DNA from: Gautieria morchelliformis
Lineage: Eukaryota; Basidiomycota; Agaricomycetes; Gomphales; Gomphaceae
Direction of reading: 5' to 3'
Assembly: GCA_015179125.1 (NCBI GenBank)
Contig: WHVA01000230.1
Location: 62,001-126,000, forward strand
DNA: 64,000 nucleotides
The notes beneath the pieces were generated by a model. It did no database searches and had not been told where the DNA came from. It saw only the letters and a list, made by a program, of their open reading frames with translations. The first letter of the stretch is position 1. Every line of letters begins with the position of its first letter. Below are positions 34,632 through 45,598 of the stretch, one piece after another. A program made the translations under genes and the position numbers.

Positions 34632-35532
34632 TGATGGACTGCTCCACTTCAGAGGCAAGGTCTATGTTCCAGGTGGGGCGGACCTCTGCCGCCGCATTGT
34701 GTCCCAGCACCATGACACACGAGTCGCTGTGCATGCTGGCAGGTGGAAGACGCTGGAGTTAGTGGCTCGGAATTACTGGTGGCCTCAGATGTCCCGCTAC
34801 ATTGGACAGTATGTGAAGACATGTGACCTTTGTCTCCGAACCAAAGCACAACGACATCCGCCCGTCGGAGAACTTGTTCCGCTCCCGATTCCCGAATCCC
34901 GCTGGGACACCATCAGTGTCGACTTCATCGTTGAACTCCCAGAGTCTCATGGCTACGACGCGATCATGAACGTCGTGGATTCGGTAAGCAAGGTGTCCCA
35001 ATTCATTCTGATGCACACGATGATCACAGCCCTCAGAGCGGCCCACCTGTTCCTTGCACATGTCTGGAAGTTGCATGGGCTCCTGAAACAAGTTGTTTCC
35101 GACCGAGGTCCGCAATTTGTCGCGGAATTGACTCGGGAGCTCTACTGCCTGCTCGGCATAAAGCTGGCTACCACCACAGCGTACCATCCGCAGGGTGACG
35201 GACAGACGGAATGGGTCAATCAGGAGTTGGAGCAATATCTCCGCCTCTTTGTCAATGAGAGGCAGGACGACTGGGATGAGTTACTTCCACTGGCGGAATT
35301 CCAATACAACAACCATGTCCATTCCGCCACACAACAGACTCCCTTCATCCTTGACTCCGGACGACACCCGCGGATGGGCTTCGAACCACACCAGGCTGAC
35401 TCCCAACTCGAGACCGTCAATGAGTTCCGAGACCGCATGGACTCCACCCTTTCGGAAGCCAAGTCAGCCCTTGCGAAGGCCAAGGATGACATGGCAAGGT
35501 ACTACAACCAACGCCGGGTTCCTGCCATTCCG
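34625..35532 (+). pseudogene. Gypsy integrase segment, inverted relative to the element
   Basis: The plus-strand frame reads CDGLLHFRGKVYVPGGADLC. It then shows the zinc-binding HHCC region (NYWWPQMSRYIGQYVKTCDL, then CLRTKAQR) and the catalytic core with SVDFIVELPESHGYDAIM, VVSDRGPQFVAEL and AYHPQGDGQTEWVNQELE. It ends AKDDMARYYNQRRVPA. Both neighbours (RNase H at right, chromodomain at left) are on the minus strand. CGGAATG at 34625-34631 and its complement CATTCCG at 35526-35532 bound the block. The reading frame would be continuous at both edges in the opposite orientation. Confidence 0.92.
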
Positions 35533-38029
35533 CTGCCTGTACAGACCGTGAGTGCCCTTTCCAAAGTTCCTCCACTGCCTTCACCACCGACTCCTCCTTC
35601 TCTCCATTCCGGTACTGCCTCCGGATATCCCGGAGCATTTCCGCTTCCGCCCCAACTGCAGTCACTCCTTCTAGGGTGCGGATTGCAAAGAGACTTGGGC
35701 AGAGCAGTGTCATATCCGCGTTGTCTCCACTTCCGCTTCCATGATCCGCACGGCGGGATAGGGCATCGGGCTTGCCCATGGTGCGGCCAGGGCGGTGGTG
35801 GAGCATGAAGTCGAACCGGGACAGGTGTAGGGACCACCGTGCTTGTCGTCGGTTCAACTTCTTAGACGTGCGGAAATGCTCGAGGTTCTTGTGGTCTGTC
35901 CAGATCTCAAATGGGCATAGAGCACCCTCGAGGAAGTGTCGCCACTCCTCCAGCGCTCGGATGATTGCCAGCATCTCCTTTTCGTGGATCTCGTAGTTCC
36001 ACTCGACCGGACTAAGGCTCTTAGAGAAGAAGGCAATCGGATGCCACCCCCCACCATCTTCCGATGACTGTTGTGACAAGACCGCTCCGGTAGCTGTGTC
36101 GGAAGAATCAGCTTCGACTCGATAAGGGTGAGAGTCGTCGGGAAAGACCAGGACCGGGGTGGAAGTGATCAGCTCTTTGAGTTTGTCAAAGGAGGCCTGT
36201 TCTGGCTCTCCCCACCGCCATCCAACTTCCTTCTTGGTGAGGTCGAAGAGGGCACGGGCGTGGCAGGAGATGTCCTTGATGAACCGCCGGTAGAAATTGA
36301 CAAACCCAATGAAGGACTGGACCTCCTTCTTGTTCCGCGGCACGGGCCAATCCGACACACCGGAAACTTTGACTGGGTCCATTTCCACCTTTCCTTCCGA
36401 CACAATCACCCCAAGATACTCTATCCGCGTCCGCTCAAATTCGCACTTTTCCGGCTTGAGACACAGGTTGTACTCCCGGAGCCGTTCCAGCACTCTCCGC
36501 ACGACTTCCCGATGTTCGGACATTGTTCTTGTGAAGATGAGGATGTCATCGAGGTAGACGCAGACAACCCCTTCTGCTATCATGTCACAGAAAATGTCGT
36601 TCATCATCGTCTGGAACGTGGCAGGACTGTTGGTGAGGCCAAAGAACATGACCTGTGGCTCAAAGAGTCCTCGGTTGGTGCGGAATGCGGCCTTCCACTC
36701 GTCTCCCTCCCGGATCCGGACATTATTGAAGCCCCAGCGGACATCCAGCTTAGTGAAGTACCTCTCCCCGGGGAGTTGTGTGATCAGTTCAGAAATGAGT
36801 GGAATGGGGTACCGGTTCTTGATCATGATCGCATTCAAGGCCCGGTAATCCTGCACAAGTCTGAGCAAGCCATCCTTCCTCTTGATGAAGAACACCGGAG
36901 ATGCCATGGGCGACTTGGAGGGGCGGATCCTCCCTGTACGGAGGTTTTCCGCAAGGAATGCATCGAGCTCTACCTGCTCCTTGGGTGACAGCGGGTAGAC
37001 TTTGCAGTTGGTGGGCTTTGACCCAGGCTCCAACTCGATGGCGTGGTCCCACAGCTTCCGTGGAGGCAGGGCATCAAATGACTCCTTGGAAAAGACATCC
37101 TCGAACTCCCGCAGGTACTCCGGAATTTCCGCCTCCACTCTATCATGCCTCTTGGAGGCTTCAGCAAGGCGTTGCGAAATATTTCCGGTGGCGCGGATGT
37201 GTTCCGCTTCCGGCGGAAGGTTTACGTACAGCAAGCGCTCCCCTTCCGCCAGAGTGTCTTCCGGGTGGAGTCGGATGACGTCGGAGTCGGAATCGGAATC
37301 GGAATTGGAAGTGGGATCCGGTTCAAATTCCGCTTCTGAGTCTTCTTCTGCAAGCAGTGGATGGGGGCCAGAACAGCATCTCTGTATGAGCCGTTCGGTC
37401 TTCCGCTGCTCCTGGCGCTCCTTCCGCACTTCCGACCAGCCCATGTGACACTTGGCTGGACATCGACTCATCAGTACCTTCCGAGTCTGCCAATTGATCT
37501 CCGGGTTGTGCTCCTGAAGCCAGGTAAACCCGAGGATGATGTCTTGCTTCCCCAGGCTGGTGACTGCAAAGGAAGTGCGTTCTGAGTGTCCATCATAGCG
37601 GAGAATTGTGTCTACTATCTCCGTGATGGACCCTGCCTCATTGGGGCTTCCATCCACATTGAACACTGGGATTGCACGTTGCAACTTCCGCGTGGTCAGT
37701 CGGTTCCGTTCCACATAGTCCCGGTCTATAAACTGACCAGTGGCCCCGCAATTGACAAGGGCGGGTCCGGATTTGACTTCCGCCGTATCTGTCGTCTGGA
37801 TCTCCACCTTAATGACTAGTGACTTGGGGCCAGGGGTGGCAGCAACAACATAGCGCTTCGGAAGGCGTTTCTCCCAAGGGCAGATGCGGGGTGGATGGGG
37901 TGTCGGATTCGGTTTTTGTGTGACTTTATCCGGTGGGTCTGTACGAAGTGAGGGGAGTGGGGGCTTTTCATTCTCTACTTCAAGACAGGCAAACCGGTTA
38001 TGTACAGGCAGCAGGGGCACACATCTCAC
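35533..38029 (-). pseudogene. Gypsy Pol: protease, reverse transcriptase, RNase H
   Basis: After a start region overlapping the gag end, the minus frame reads RCVPLLPVHNRFACLEVE. The protease motif is ALVNCGATGQFIDRDYVE. RT follows with KLDVRWGFNNVRIREGDEWK, FFGLTNSPATFQTMMNDIF and VYLDDILIF. RNase H follows with EADSSDTATGAVLSQ and EKEMLAIIRALEEWR. Last is the linker LHHRPGRTMGKPDALSRRAD. The protease catalytic Asp appears as Asn (codon at 37751-37753), which would block maturation. The open frame continues to 35417 into inverted sequence. Otherwise it has no internal stop. Confidence 0.9.
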
Positions 38030-39693
38030 CCGCTGCGCGTCACAAAATCCGACGCATCCTCCGCTTCCGGTGGACCATGCTCTGCATTTTCGGAAACTTC
38101 TTCCGCAGTGGGCATTCCGCTTATGTCCGCAAGTGCGAGGAACTCTGGAAGGAGCTCGAGTTTCTCCTCTGTGGTCATAAGCCGGATATCAAAGGCTTGG
38201 GGGCACTCGCGAGCATAGTGGCCCGGTTGTCGACATCGGAAGCAGGTGATAGTTCCGCGGCCTTTCCACGCATGCGGTCAACATCCATCGGGGCAGGGCC
38301 GCTCTTCGACGGAGGATGGCTATGGTGTTAGCAACTAGGGGCTATGGCAGGGAAGGTTCGGTAGAGTTCTTAGAAAGCTAGAATCAAATGTACTCTCTCA
38401 GTGAATTTATTGTCACTGATATATTAGTACAATACCTAGAATCAAATGTACTACATGATTTTCAGTCAACATGCTATGAAAATACAAAGAATACTACTCG
38501 GCTCTCTCAGTGAATTTATTGTCACTGAGAGAGGAGTACAATCCTGTCTCAGAAGGCATATACATGCACCCGGCCCTTTAGCGCCCAAGGGCTCGCGCGT
38601 CGAAGTCATTTAAAACTCCGCTGGGTGCAGCCGCCTGTGAAAATAGGAATAACAGAATGAAATGGAGAGATAGGGAGTGACCCGAAAATTTCGAAAATAA
38701 TCAGAGAAATGAATGCATGGTACAAGAACAATGTGAGAAAGAATTGGAACACCATACAGTAAATCGAACATATTATGCTTGATTTTGGTGCAGGAGCATA
38801 AATGCACCCAACATATGGTTCCTAATAGGAGCAGGCGGAGCAAGCGTCGGAAATATTTTCTGTGTGGGAATGAATGCGCTTCCGGGTTTTGGCACAGGTG
38901 GAGTAGGACGAGTGGAACTGCGTGTCATGTTCTGGCTTGTCTCCACGAAGGCCTCATTTGCTTCCCTGTTCGGGGACACCCTCTGCGCAGCTTGGTACCA
39001 CCCTTCCGGGTCATCGAAATCCGGAGCTCCATCCCCAAGCAGCGCGACTTGGTTCTGGAGTGTCGGATCAAGTCCTCGTCGGAATTTGATGACGATCGTC
39101 TTGTCGTCGTCATACTCCACAAGGTCGATGAGCTCCTGGAAGCGATCGATGTAGTCATCGACCGGATCCTTGGCCTGGTACCAGCTGGTTCCCTCAAGCT
39201 TCGTAAGGGCTGTGAGCTGCTCGTTTTTCGGGCCGAACTGGTCGGAAAATGTTTTCTCGAAGGCATACCAGTCCCGGAAGTAGTTCCCCTTGCCCTTTGC
39301 TTCATGTCGGATCACCTTGTTTGCAAAACGGGCTGCGCGGTCTGACTTGAAAAAGGACAATGCCCAGTGAATCCGAGCCTGGTCGTTCAGAAAGAGGTCT
39401 CTGACAATTGCGAAGTAGATGCTGCATGTGTTGAAGAATGCGCGTCCCTTCTCCCGATCTCCGTCAAAGTCCGCCGGAGTTGCGGGTTTGACCTTTGCTA
39501 ACTTCGCGGAGACCCTCTCTTCCGCTACTTCCGCTTTTCCGAAATCCGGATCGTCCAGCATTTCATTTCCACCACTTTGTGGAATATCTAACTTAGCCAA
39601 AATCGCTTGCAAGGCTGTTTCAATCGCGTCGGTCTTCATCCGGTTCCGCGTCAATTCCTCCTCCATATTCCGAAGACGATCGTCCGGATCCAT
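38030..39693 (-). pseudogene. Gypsy Gag, split by a solo LTR
   Basis: The likely start is ATG at 39693 (MDPDDRLRNMEEELTRNRMK). The capsid-like region reads KGRAFFNTCSIYFAIVRDLF and WYAFEKTFSDQFGP. The frame runs to PPAPIRNH at about 38818, where the solo LTR 38326-38813 interrupts. It resumes below 38326 with the CCHC knuckle CFRCRQPGHYAREC (about 38215-38265). It ends DFVTRSG with TGA near 38028, just before the Pol frame; a frameshift between Gag and Pol is implied. Confidence 0.85.
38326..38813 (-). mobile_element. Solo copia-type LTR in gypsy gag, duplication TATGG
   Basis: The 488-bp LTR starts TGTTAGCAACTAG and ends TGCACCCAACA. TATGG lies at 38321-38325 and 38814-38818. It keeps the GAGAGA-type hairpins and the conserved 3' portion. 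Its outer third differs from the LTR at 28838, so it belongs to a related subfamily. It is younger than the gypsy insertion. Confidence 0.95.
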
Positions 39694-39900
39694 GCCGGAA
39701 GGAGAAATATGGGACGGGATTTCCAGGGTTGGGAGCTCGACGTAAGAATAGGGGCTGTCGTATGCTGTGTGTGCGGAAGAGGTTGCGATCTCCGAGTCGC
39801 TGTCTCCAATTCTGAACACACCTATGGCGAATGCAACACGCAGTATGACCGCCGGTCCTCTAGGGGAGAGACTTTTCTGCTGTAAGGGCAACCCTGGCTG

Positions 39901-40990
39901 GTTGTGGAGATCACACTACCACACAACTGACAAGGGGAAATCCAAAGTATGTATAAATGAACAGAGTATACAAAAGAGGGGATTCTCACCTGACAAGGGG
40001 AAATCCAAAGAGAAAAGTCTAAGGACCCCCAATGTCAGCGAGCCCGTATTATACTACGCTGCGCAGCCAGGGACAACACTTGGCACCCGCCATCAACCCT
40101 GCATCTCCTTGACCACCCTGACCCTTGATCGACCCTTGATACCACCTATTACGTGAGTCGCTTGATTTCCGACACTGTTCCGAGAGTGGAAGTCGGAAAT
40201 TGGAGTGGAACTGGCAAGGCGAACAGAACTGGTGGAAGTTCTCCCAGAAGCGGAATCATCTCTGAAAGTGGAGGCAGAGATGGAATCGGAACCGGAAGCG
40301 GAGTCAGAAATGGAGTCGGAACTGGGTGCGGTGTCGGAACTGGAAATGGAAAACAGGGTTGTTATGATATTCCAGAAACGATACTAATGACATCATCGAG
40401 ACCAGTATCTAAGATATGCCGACGTGACCCAATCACGATCCCCAGAACCTATGCCTTCGTCTATATTCAGCCACACACAGATATCCCCGAACTCCCCGAC
40501 TCGCATATACACGACGCCGGACCAATACATTATCACGCACGCGCACAGGGCACGCCAAGTCGATCAGCATCATATTACATATGTCGATCCCATCAATCTC
40601 GATCGAGAGACCGACCCGGGACACAGATACCCGCTTAGGCACCAATTCACTTGGGACCGAGACACGATATACATCCAATCGTCCCTGAACGGCTCTGGCC
40701 GCAGCTCCATGATTTCCCCTATATATCACGCACATGTCCCTCCACACCATCGCCTTATGTATAACAAATCCTTAGCATTCCCTTGTAACATTCATTCGAG
40801 AGTTCACTCCAGACTATACTCCACACCCCCCTATATCTCTGCATCACATACCGTACGTATCGCATGGACGCCGAGTCCTTTCCAGTAGTTAAATAGTATA
40901 AACAAATGTAACTGTCGAATAAGAAGAATAACAGTTTCACCTCTCCACCGTCTCAAGACTCCTGAGCGAAATAGTCCCCGTAGTACAAAC
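39901..40990. other. LTR-like and purine-rich non-coding interval
   Basis: TGACAAGGGGAAATCCAAAG occurs twice (about 39928 and 39989). A GGAA/CGGAA-rich tract spans about 40185-40350. Then a C-rich segment starts TGTTATGATATTCC at 40360 and could end at AATAACA (40933), which would give TGTTAT/ATAACA ends, but no target duplication was found. No protein-coding gene is supported. It may hold remnants of the gypsy 5' region and of another LTR family. Confidence 0.4.
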
Positions 40991-41089
40991 AGTCCTCTCA
41001 GAATTCAGAACTCTACTCGATTCAGCTCCACTCGAAGCTTGAATAAAACCCAAATACATTTACAGCAACTCTTATCAAGGGTGTCCCCT

Positions 41090-41801
41090 GACAGCGACCT
41101 GCCACACATGGAAGGTCTGCAAGTGAGCACAGGCGAAGTGGCAATGGGTCGAGGCATGCGCAAGAAGAGGCCTGCTCCCAAGCTGCGCCCAGATGTGCTG
41201 CCCGATGGACTGGCTCCACTACCCTCTCCCATACAGCCACCCACCGAGGAGAGTGATGATAGTGGCGTTCCTGGTCCACGTCGGTTCCTTCAGATCGGGA
41301 GAAATCTGCCCCTGGTGTTGACAGAGACAGTCCGCACGGCCATCAATGCTTTCAGGCTTTCACGGCTCTATTATGGACGACCGAGTCGCATTCCAGACGA
41401 ATATGTTGCAGCCTGTGAGACGGTTGCTGCATCCCCTCCTGCTTCGTGGCCCCCCTCCCTCGATGCGTCACTGTGGCCATATCCGAATATTAGTTCCTGG
41501 CGCCTGGGAAGCTGGTTCTGGGGGAGCGGTGATACTAAATCAAAGGCAGGGTTTAAGGATCTCATCAACAATGTGTTGCTTTCACATGATTTTAATGTCA
41601 GGGACCTCGAGGGTGTGGCTTGGGATAGTATAGATGAGTCGCTTGCAGGGGCTCAAGGTGAGAAACCATATGGTGGAGAGGGGTGGCAAGAATCCACGGT
41701 ACACATAGAAATCCACTGCCAAGCCACCCGTTTTTAGATGGTCGGATCACCCAGTGGAAGAACCCATCTGACGAAAAGAGTAATGGCATAGCCATCGCAG
41801 A
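41090..41801 (+). pseudogene. Plavaka transposase N-terminal part, displaced to the plus strand
   Basis: The frame reads KKRPAPKLRPDVLPDG, VRTAINAFRLSRLYYGRPSR, LWPYPNISSWRLGSWFWGSG and GEKPYGGEGWQESTVHIEI. A likely 1-nt deletion near 41713 comes next, and then LDGRITQWKNPSDEKSNGIA. This is the N-terminal region of the Plavaka-type transposase whose remaining parts are on the minus strand at 24.7-28.0 kb. It breaks off at GCGGGTGCG (41802-41810), beyond which composite-repeat module M6 begins. The true start is unclear; no ATG is clearly the first codon. Confidence 0.8.
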
Positions 41802-42139
41802 GCGGGTGCGGGCATGATCCCCTGCCTCCTCCCCCGCACTCGCCTCGGGGCGCGCCGTGGGTTATACGGAGCAGGCGCCAGACGGCAGCATAGGTGCGGA
41901 GAGGAGCCGTCTTAGGCTGGGACTGCTGACCGTTGTGGGGAGCGCCCAGTAAAAGTGACCGCGACAGACCCAGGAGGTGCCGTGGTGATGGAGCGGTTGG
42001 CGAAGGAGAGAGAGGGATGGGGTCTTTAAAAGTGGGTTCGGTGCCTTTTTGTGGAATCAGCAGCGCTGTGGCCGTTTGTTTTTTGGCGCTGATCCCGGGC
42101 TCATCGTCTGCACGGCGCCGAGGGAATCGGTACCATCCT

Positions 42140-43009
42140 TATTCCCCCATGGAGTGCTTTTATACCCCAGACCATGCTGTGTTCCATTCAATGTGTGTGT
42201 GTGGCCGTTGCGCGGGATCCTGCGGCCGGTTCAGGGTCTGAGCCCGCATCTCCCGGACATGTGCGTTCTCATTCAGGCTGGAGCCCATGCCTGAGGCGGA
42301 CACCTGGGCACGTGATTCAGAAGCGTGTGGGCTGGAGCCTCGTGGAGCCGAAGGCGTGGGTGAGAGTGGGGCGCATGACAGCGTGGATACGATGGGCAGG
42401 CTCGGCCCTGGTGCGGTCTTGACGGACGCCGTGTCCAGGTCCATGTCCCCATCCGTGTTGGCTCGGAGGGCGAGGTCGAGGCCGCGGGCGGGCGCATATG
42501 TGGGGTGCGCGGGACGCCTGTCGGCATGGCTCCAAGCAGAGGACGCGGACCATGCGGAATCCGTCGAGGAGAGGCTATGGTTCGGAGTATGGCCGTGCCG
42601 GCGTAGTCGTAGGCAAGACAGGGCAGAACGTAGTTGTGAGAATCCTGTTTGGAGGAGGCTGGCGAGATGGCGGAATGATCACGAATCATGGTTGGGCTCT
42701 TGTTGATAAAACATGGGCACCAGGGCGGACATCAAAAGGGGGATTGAGCAGCGGGGTGGGGTGTGATACACGAATGAATAGGACAACGACAGGACGACGG
42801 TGACGAATGGGGGCGAGTGAAAGGAAAAGTGAAAGGAAGGTCATGTGAGAGGAAGGTAAACGGAGGGCGGGTGAAAGGAGCAATCAAAGGAACAATCAAA
42901 GGAACAATCAAAGGAACAGTCAAAGGAAAGGTTGGGTCCAGTGGGCATAATAAGCACAGTTGAGCAAACAGGGAGCAGAGGAGCACATGCTGCCGTTTGA
43001 CCTGGTCTC
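42140..43009. other. Interval inside copy B without a recognised gene
   Basis: GC-rich, with overlapping ORFs on both strands (for example + 42287-42706 and - 42273-42689) that show no domain. At 42873-42930 there is a minisatellite of AGGAACAATCAA units (about four). Function unknown. Confidence 0.4.
42873..42930 (+). repeat. 12-bp minisatellite (AGGAACAATCAA)
   Basis: Four or so direct copies with single-base variants, flanked by purine-rich GTGAAAGGAA sequence. Present only once in the window. Confidence 0.8.
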
Positions 43010-43266
43010 ACTCACAACCGAATTCGGTATTGACGGTTAACGACGATTTACCGTGACGGCTCAAGGAAGGAATGACACCACCGATAGCCTCGCTCGAGCG
43101 GAGAGGGCGTGTGTGAGCTACCCTGTCGGGTGAGGAGTATCGAAACAGATAACTGGGTGTGTATACAGGTAGGGGTGCGGGGACAGCGGCTCAGAGGTTT
43201 CGTCCTCCTTCATCGTTCTTGCACGGCATTGTCTTACGTTTCATCGTCCCATGTCATTCTCTCACC

Positions 43267-44580
43267 CATGCGTCGGGCCTCGATATCGGCCCCCAGCACC
43301 GGTGGGGATCTGTCGTCAATGAACAACCCATGGCCTTTCAGCATGCGCATGTTGACGAAGGCGCTCTGGACGACTCAGAGTCGAGCAGTAGATCTGAGGG
43401 GTCAGCACCCGCGCAGACCAGTCTCACCCACGACATGGCTGGCTCACAAGGAGGACCGCAGGCCTCGTCGTCCGCCATAGCCAAACTACCCTGTGATCCC
43501 GCGCCGCCTCGCAGTCTCTTGTTGAAGGTTCCTACGCCGCGTGAAGATTCTCCACACGAACGTGACGAAGAAGGTAGTATCAGTGGCTATGACACCGATA
43601 CGCCGAACGAGTCTCGCTCGCCGCAGTCCCCAGCCTCTCCCCCTTCATCTGAATCTGCCGCGCGCATCTCCCCTTCCAAACTCTCACAAGCATCGAATCA
43701 GAAACATGAGCAACCCAGTCAAGTACCAGCTCCAGTGTTATCTGGTCATCGTGGGACAAGCATGGCCTATTCCCAGCGATCTCTTACCACGCAGAATCAC
43801 AGAATAGTATGCGAACCGTCACTGTAGCGCCTTCTGGTACGGTGTCGGTCTCTGCGCCATCCATAGACCGAGTCTCGTTACCAGATCCCGCAGCTGACGG
43901 TCGCATAGCCGTTGCCGAAGAGATGTCCACACGCCGGCCGTCTCCTCATCATCACTGCGCTGTGTCTGCCACAGTACCTGCGCTTGGTCTATGATACGCG
44001 AAATATGCAGACGAGCGGCCTCGTGCCAAACATTACTTACCCGACCAGGATGAGCTAGGCGCAGACGCGGCAGATCATGGAGGATGAAGCGCATTTGCGG
44101 CAGATTGGCTGGAAGGCGCTGCAAGGCTCTTCGCCTCGCCCTTGCTGCCGACGCTGTCTTTGAGCAGGCCAACGTGCGCCCCCAGGAACCATCGCCCACC
44201 GCTGGCAAACCCCACGCCCACGACGCTACATGAGGGGACCCCTTCCTCGCCCTCACGACGCTCGCAAACGCGCTGTACACGCACGCGTGCGTCCCCCCGC
44301 TCCTGCGCTTCCCCGCGTGCATGGTGGCGGTGCGTGTAAGGTGGGCGAAGGAGAACCAGTGATTGAACTTGTTCGGAACGAGCTGCGCATGGTGGCGGTT
44401 CTTGTCCATGGTGCGTAGTCTGAACACAGGGAGCACGAGCCGTGGCGCACGGTTGCTGCACAGATGTTCCCCTTCGCATAGACTCTTTTCAGCATTCAGA
44501 ACATACTAACATTTGGTTTTTCCAATTACAACGGCGCTAGCCATTATTTACACACTACATTACAGCCTGTGCCAAGCCAC
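43267..44580 (+). pseudogene. Module M1, copy B: WDR24-derived sequence
   Basis: It has the same order as copy A: RRASISAPSTGGD, HVDEGALDDSESSSRSEGS, then KLSQASNQKHEQP and SGHRGTSMAYSQRSL, and later QIGWKALQ. It ends EPVIELVRNELRMVAV. Frames change at different places than in copy A (for example near 43795 and 44040-44110), showing independent decay. The left edge joins M8 sequence at 43266, unlike copy A where WDR24-like sequence continues upstream. Confidence 0.5.
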
Positions 44581-45034
44581 TCATCCATCGTTTCTCCTCG
44601 CATCATCTCCTCGTCGCTTCCTTCGCGCTCACTTCTCCTTGCCCCTTTATTTCTTCCAGGTACAGTCCCTCAGTAAGCGTTGTGTTGGCAGGGATGTGGG
44701 TGAGATAGAATGTAAATACACTGAAGAACGAAGCTTGTCTTGTGCTTCAGCAGTTTCATAGTGAACCCAAAGTACTAAATTGCAATCTCACCTGAGTCCC
44801 ACTTCCGATCACCATCAGCATGTGACTGATAGCTAAAGACCGGTCGGCGGCCATGCAAACATGCCAATCCGGCCTCGGCAGCAGGTCCGGTTGCCTTATT
44901 GGGCAATTGAGCGTACACAGGGCAACCACCTAAGGTGGTCACCACGGTTGATGCGGCTGCAGCCCCACTCCCACCCCGTCCCCTCCATCCACAGGGCCCT
45001 CATACATATTCTCCTCTATCTGCGCTGCGGCTTA

Positions 45035-45598
45035 AGGTACGGCAGCGCAGGGCTCTCCCTTATCTCTTACATGGCTGATGCAGAGATAGCACCCGTCCCA
45101 GTGCTGCTCGTACTATCTCCCGAGGCGGTCCGGTGCAGCACACGTTGCGACACGGCCGTGATCTTGGCCAAACTCCACCCGTACGTGGAGCGGCGCGGCT
45201 TGGAAGGCCTCTCGTCATCCCTGTGAATAGGTAGGTGTCAGCGACTATCTGGTGTGCATGGAGAGCAGCAAGAATTAAAACTACAAATCGAAAAGAATGG
45301 CAGACGGCGAAAATACTAGAACATAAACGTCTCCACACTCCTCCACGGAATGGGCACGCGAAGGAGGTTGTGCCGTACAGCAAGTGGGGACCGGAGTATA
45401 ACAGGCGCACGGAACGATGGAAACACTAGAAAAGGCAATCAATGGAAGCCTCTAGCGCCAAACTTCGATTGGCAACAGAAGCAAGACAGGGACAGCAGCA
45501 AGTTGGCAAGATCAGGAGGAAGAAGCACAAGAAGTGAAGTAGCCAGGAACCCGAAGCCAGGAACCCGAACTCAGGAACCCGCAGCGAAGCAACGGTAA
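45035..45598 (+). other. Modules M3 and M4, copy B: short ORFs
   Basis: The M3 ORF ends at 45226 with RRGLEGLSSSL, as in copy A. The M4 ORF (45350-45598) reads RKGNQWKPLAPNFDW and GGRSTRSEVARNPKPG. Compared with the 5.7-kb copy it has a 15-nt, in-frame insertion (QKQDRDSSKL region). Hydrophobic frames are open on the opposite strand. Not recognised; coding uncertain. Confidence 0.3.

Larger units (their letters stand above)
34097..39900 (-). mobile_element. Ty3/gypsy chromovirus, minus strand, rearranged
   Basis: On the minus strand the order is gag (from 39693), solo-LTR insertion, zinc knuckle, protease, RT, RNase H, then an inverted integrase block, then the chromodomain. A polypurine tract (AAGGGGGGG) comes next, followed by the first 11 bp of a 3' LTR (TGTCAGGGGAC) before the copia junction. 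The rest of the 3' LTR is missing, and no matching 5' LTR is evident to the right of 39.9 kb. The coding strand is rich in CGGAA/TTCCG pentamers, as are the two solo gypsy LTRs in the window. Confidence 0.9.

Noticed and set aside
35417-35808. Real C-terminal extension of the gypsy Pol frame into the integrase block
   Set aside because: The translation past the 35532 breakpoint is the antisense of the integrase and has no domain.
40360-40933. Complete solo LTR (TGTTAT...ATAACA)
   Set aside because: The ends look right but the flanking 5 bases (AGGGT and GTTTC) do not match and no second copy was seen.
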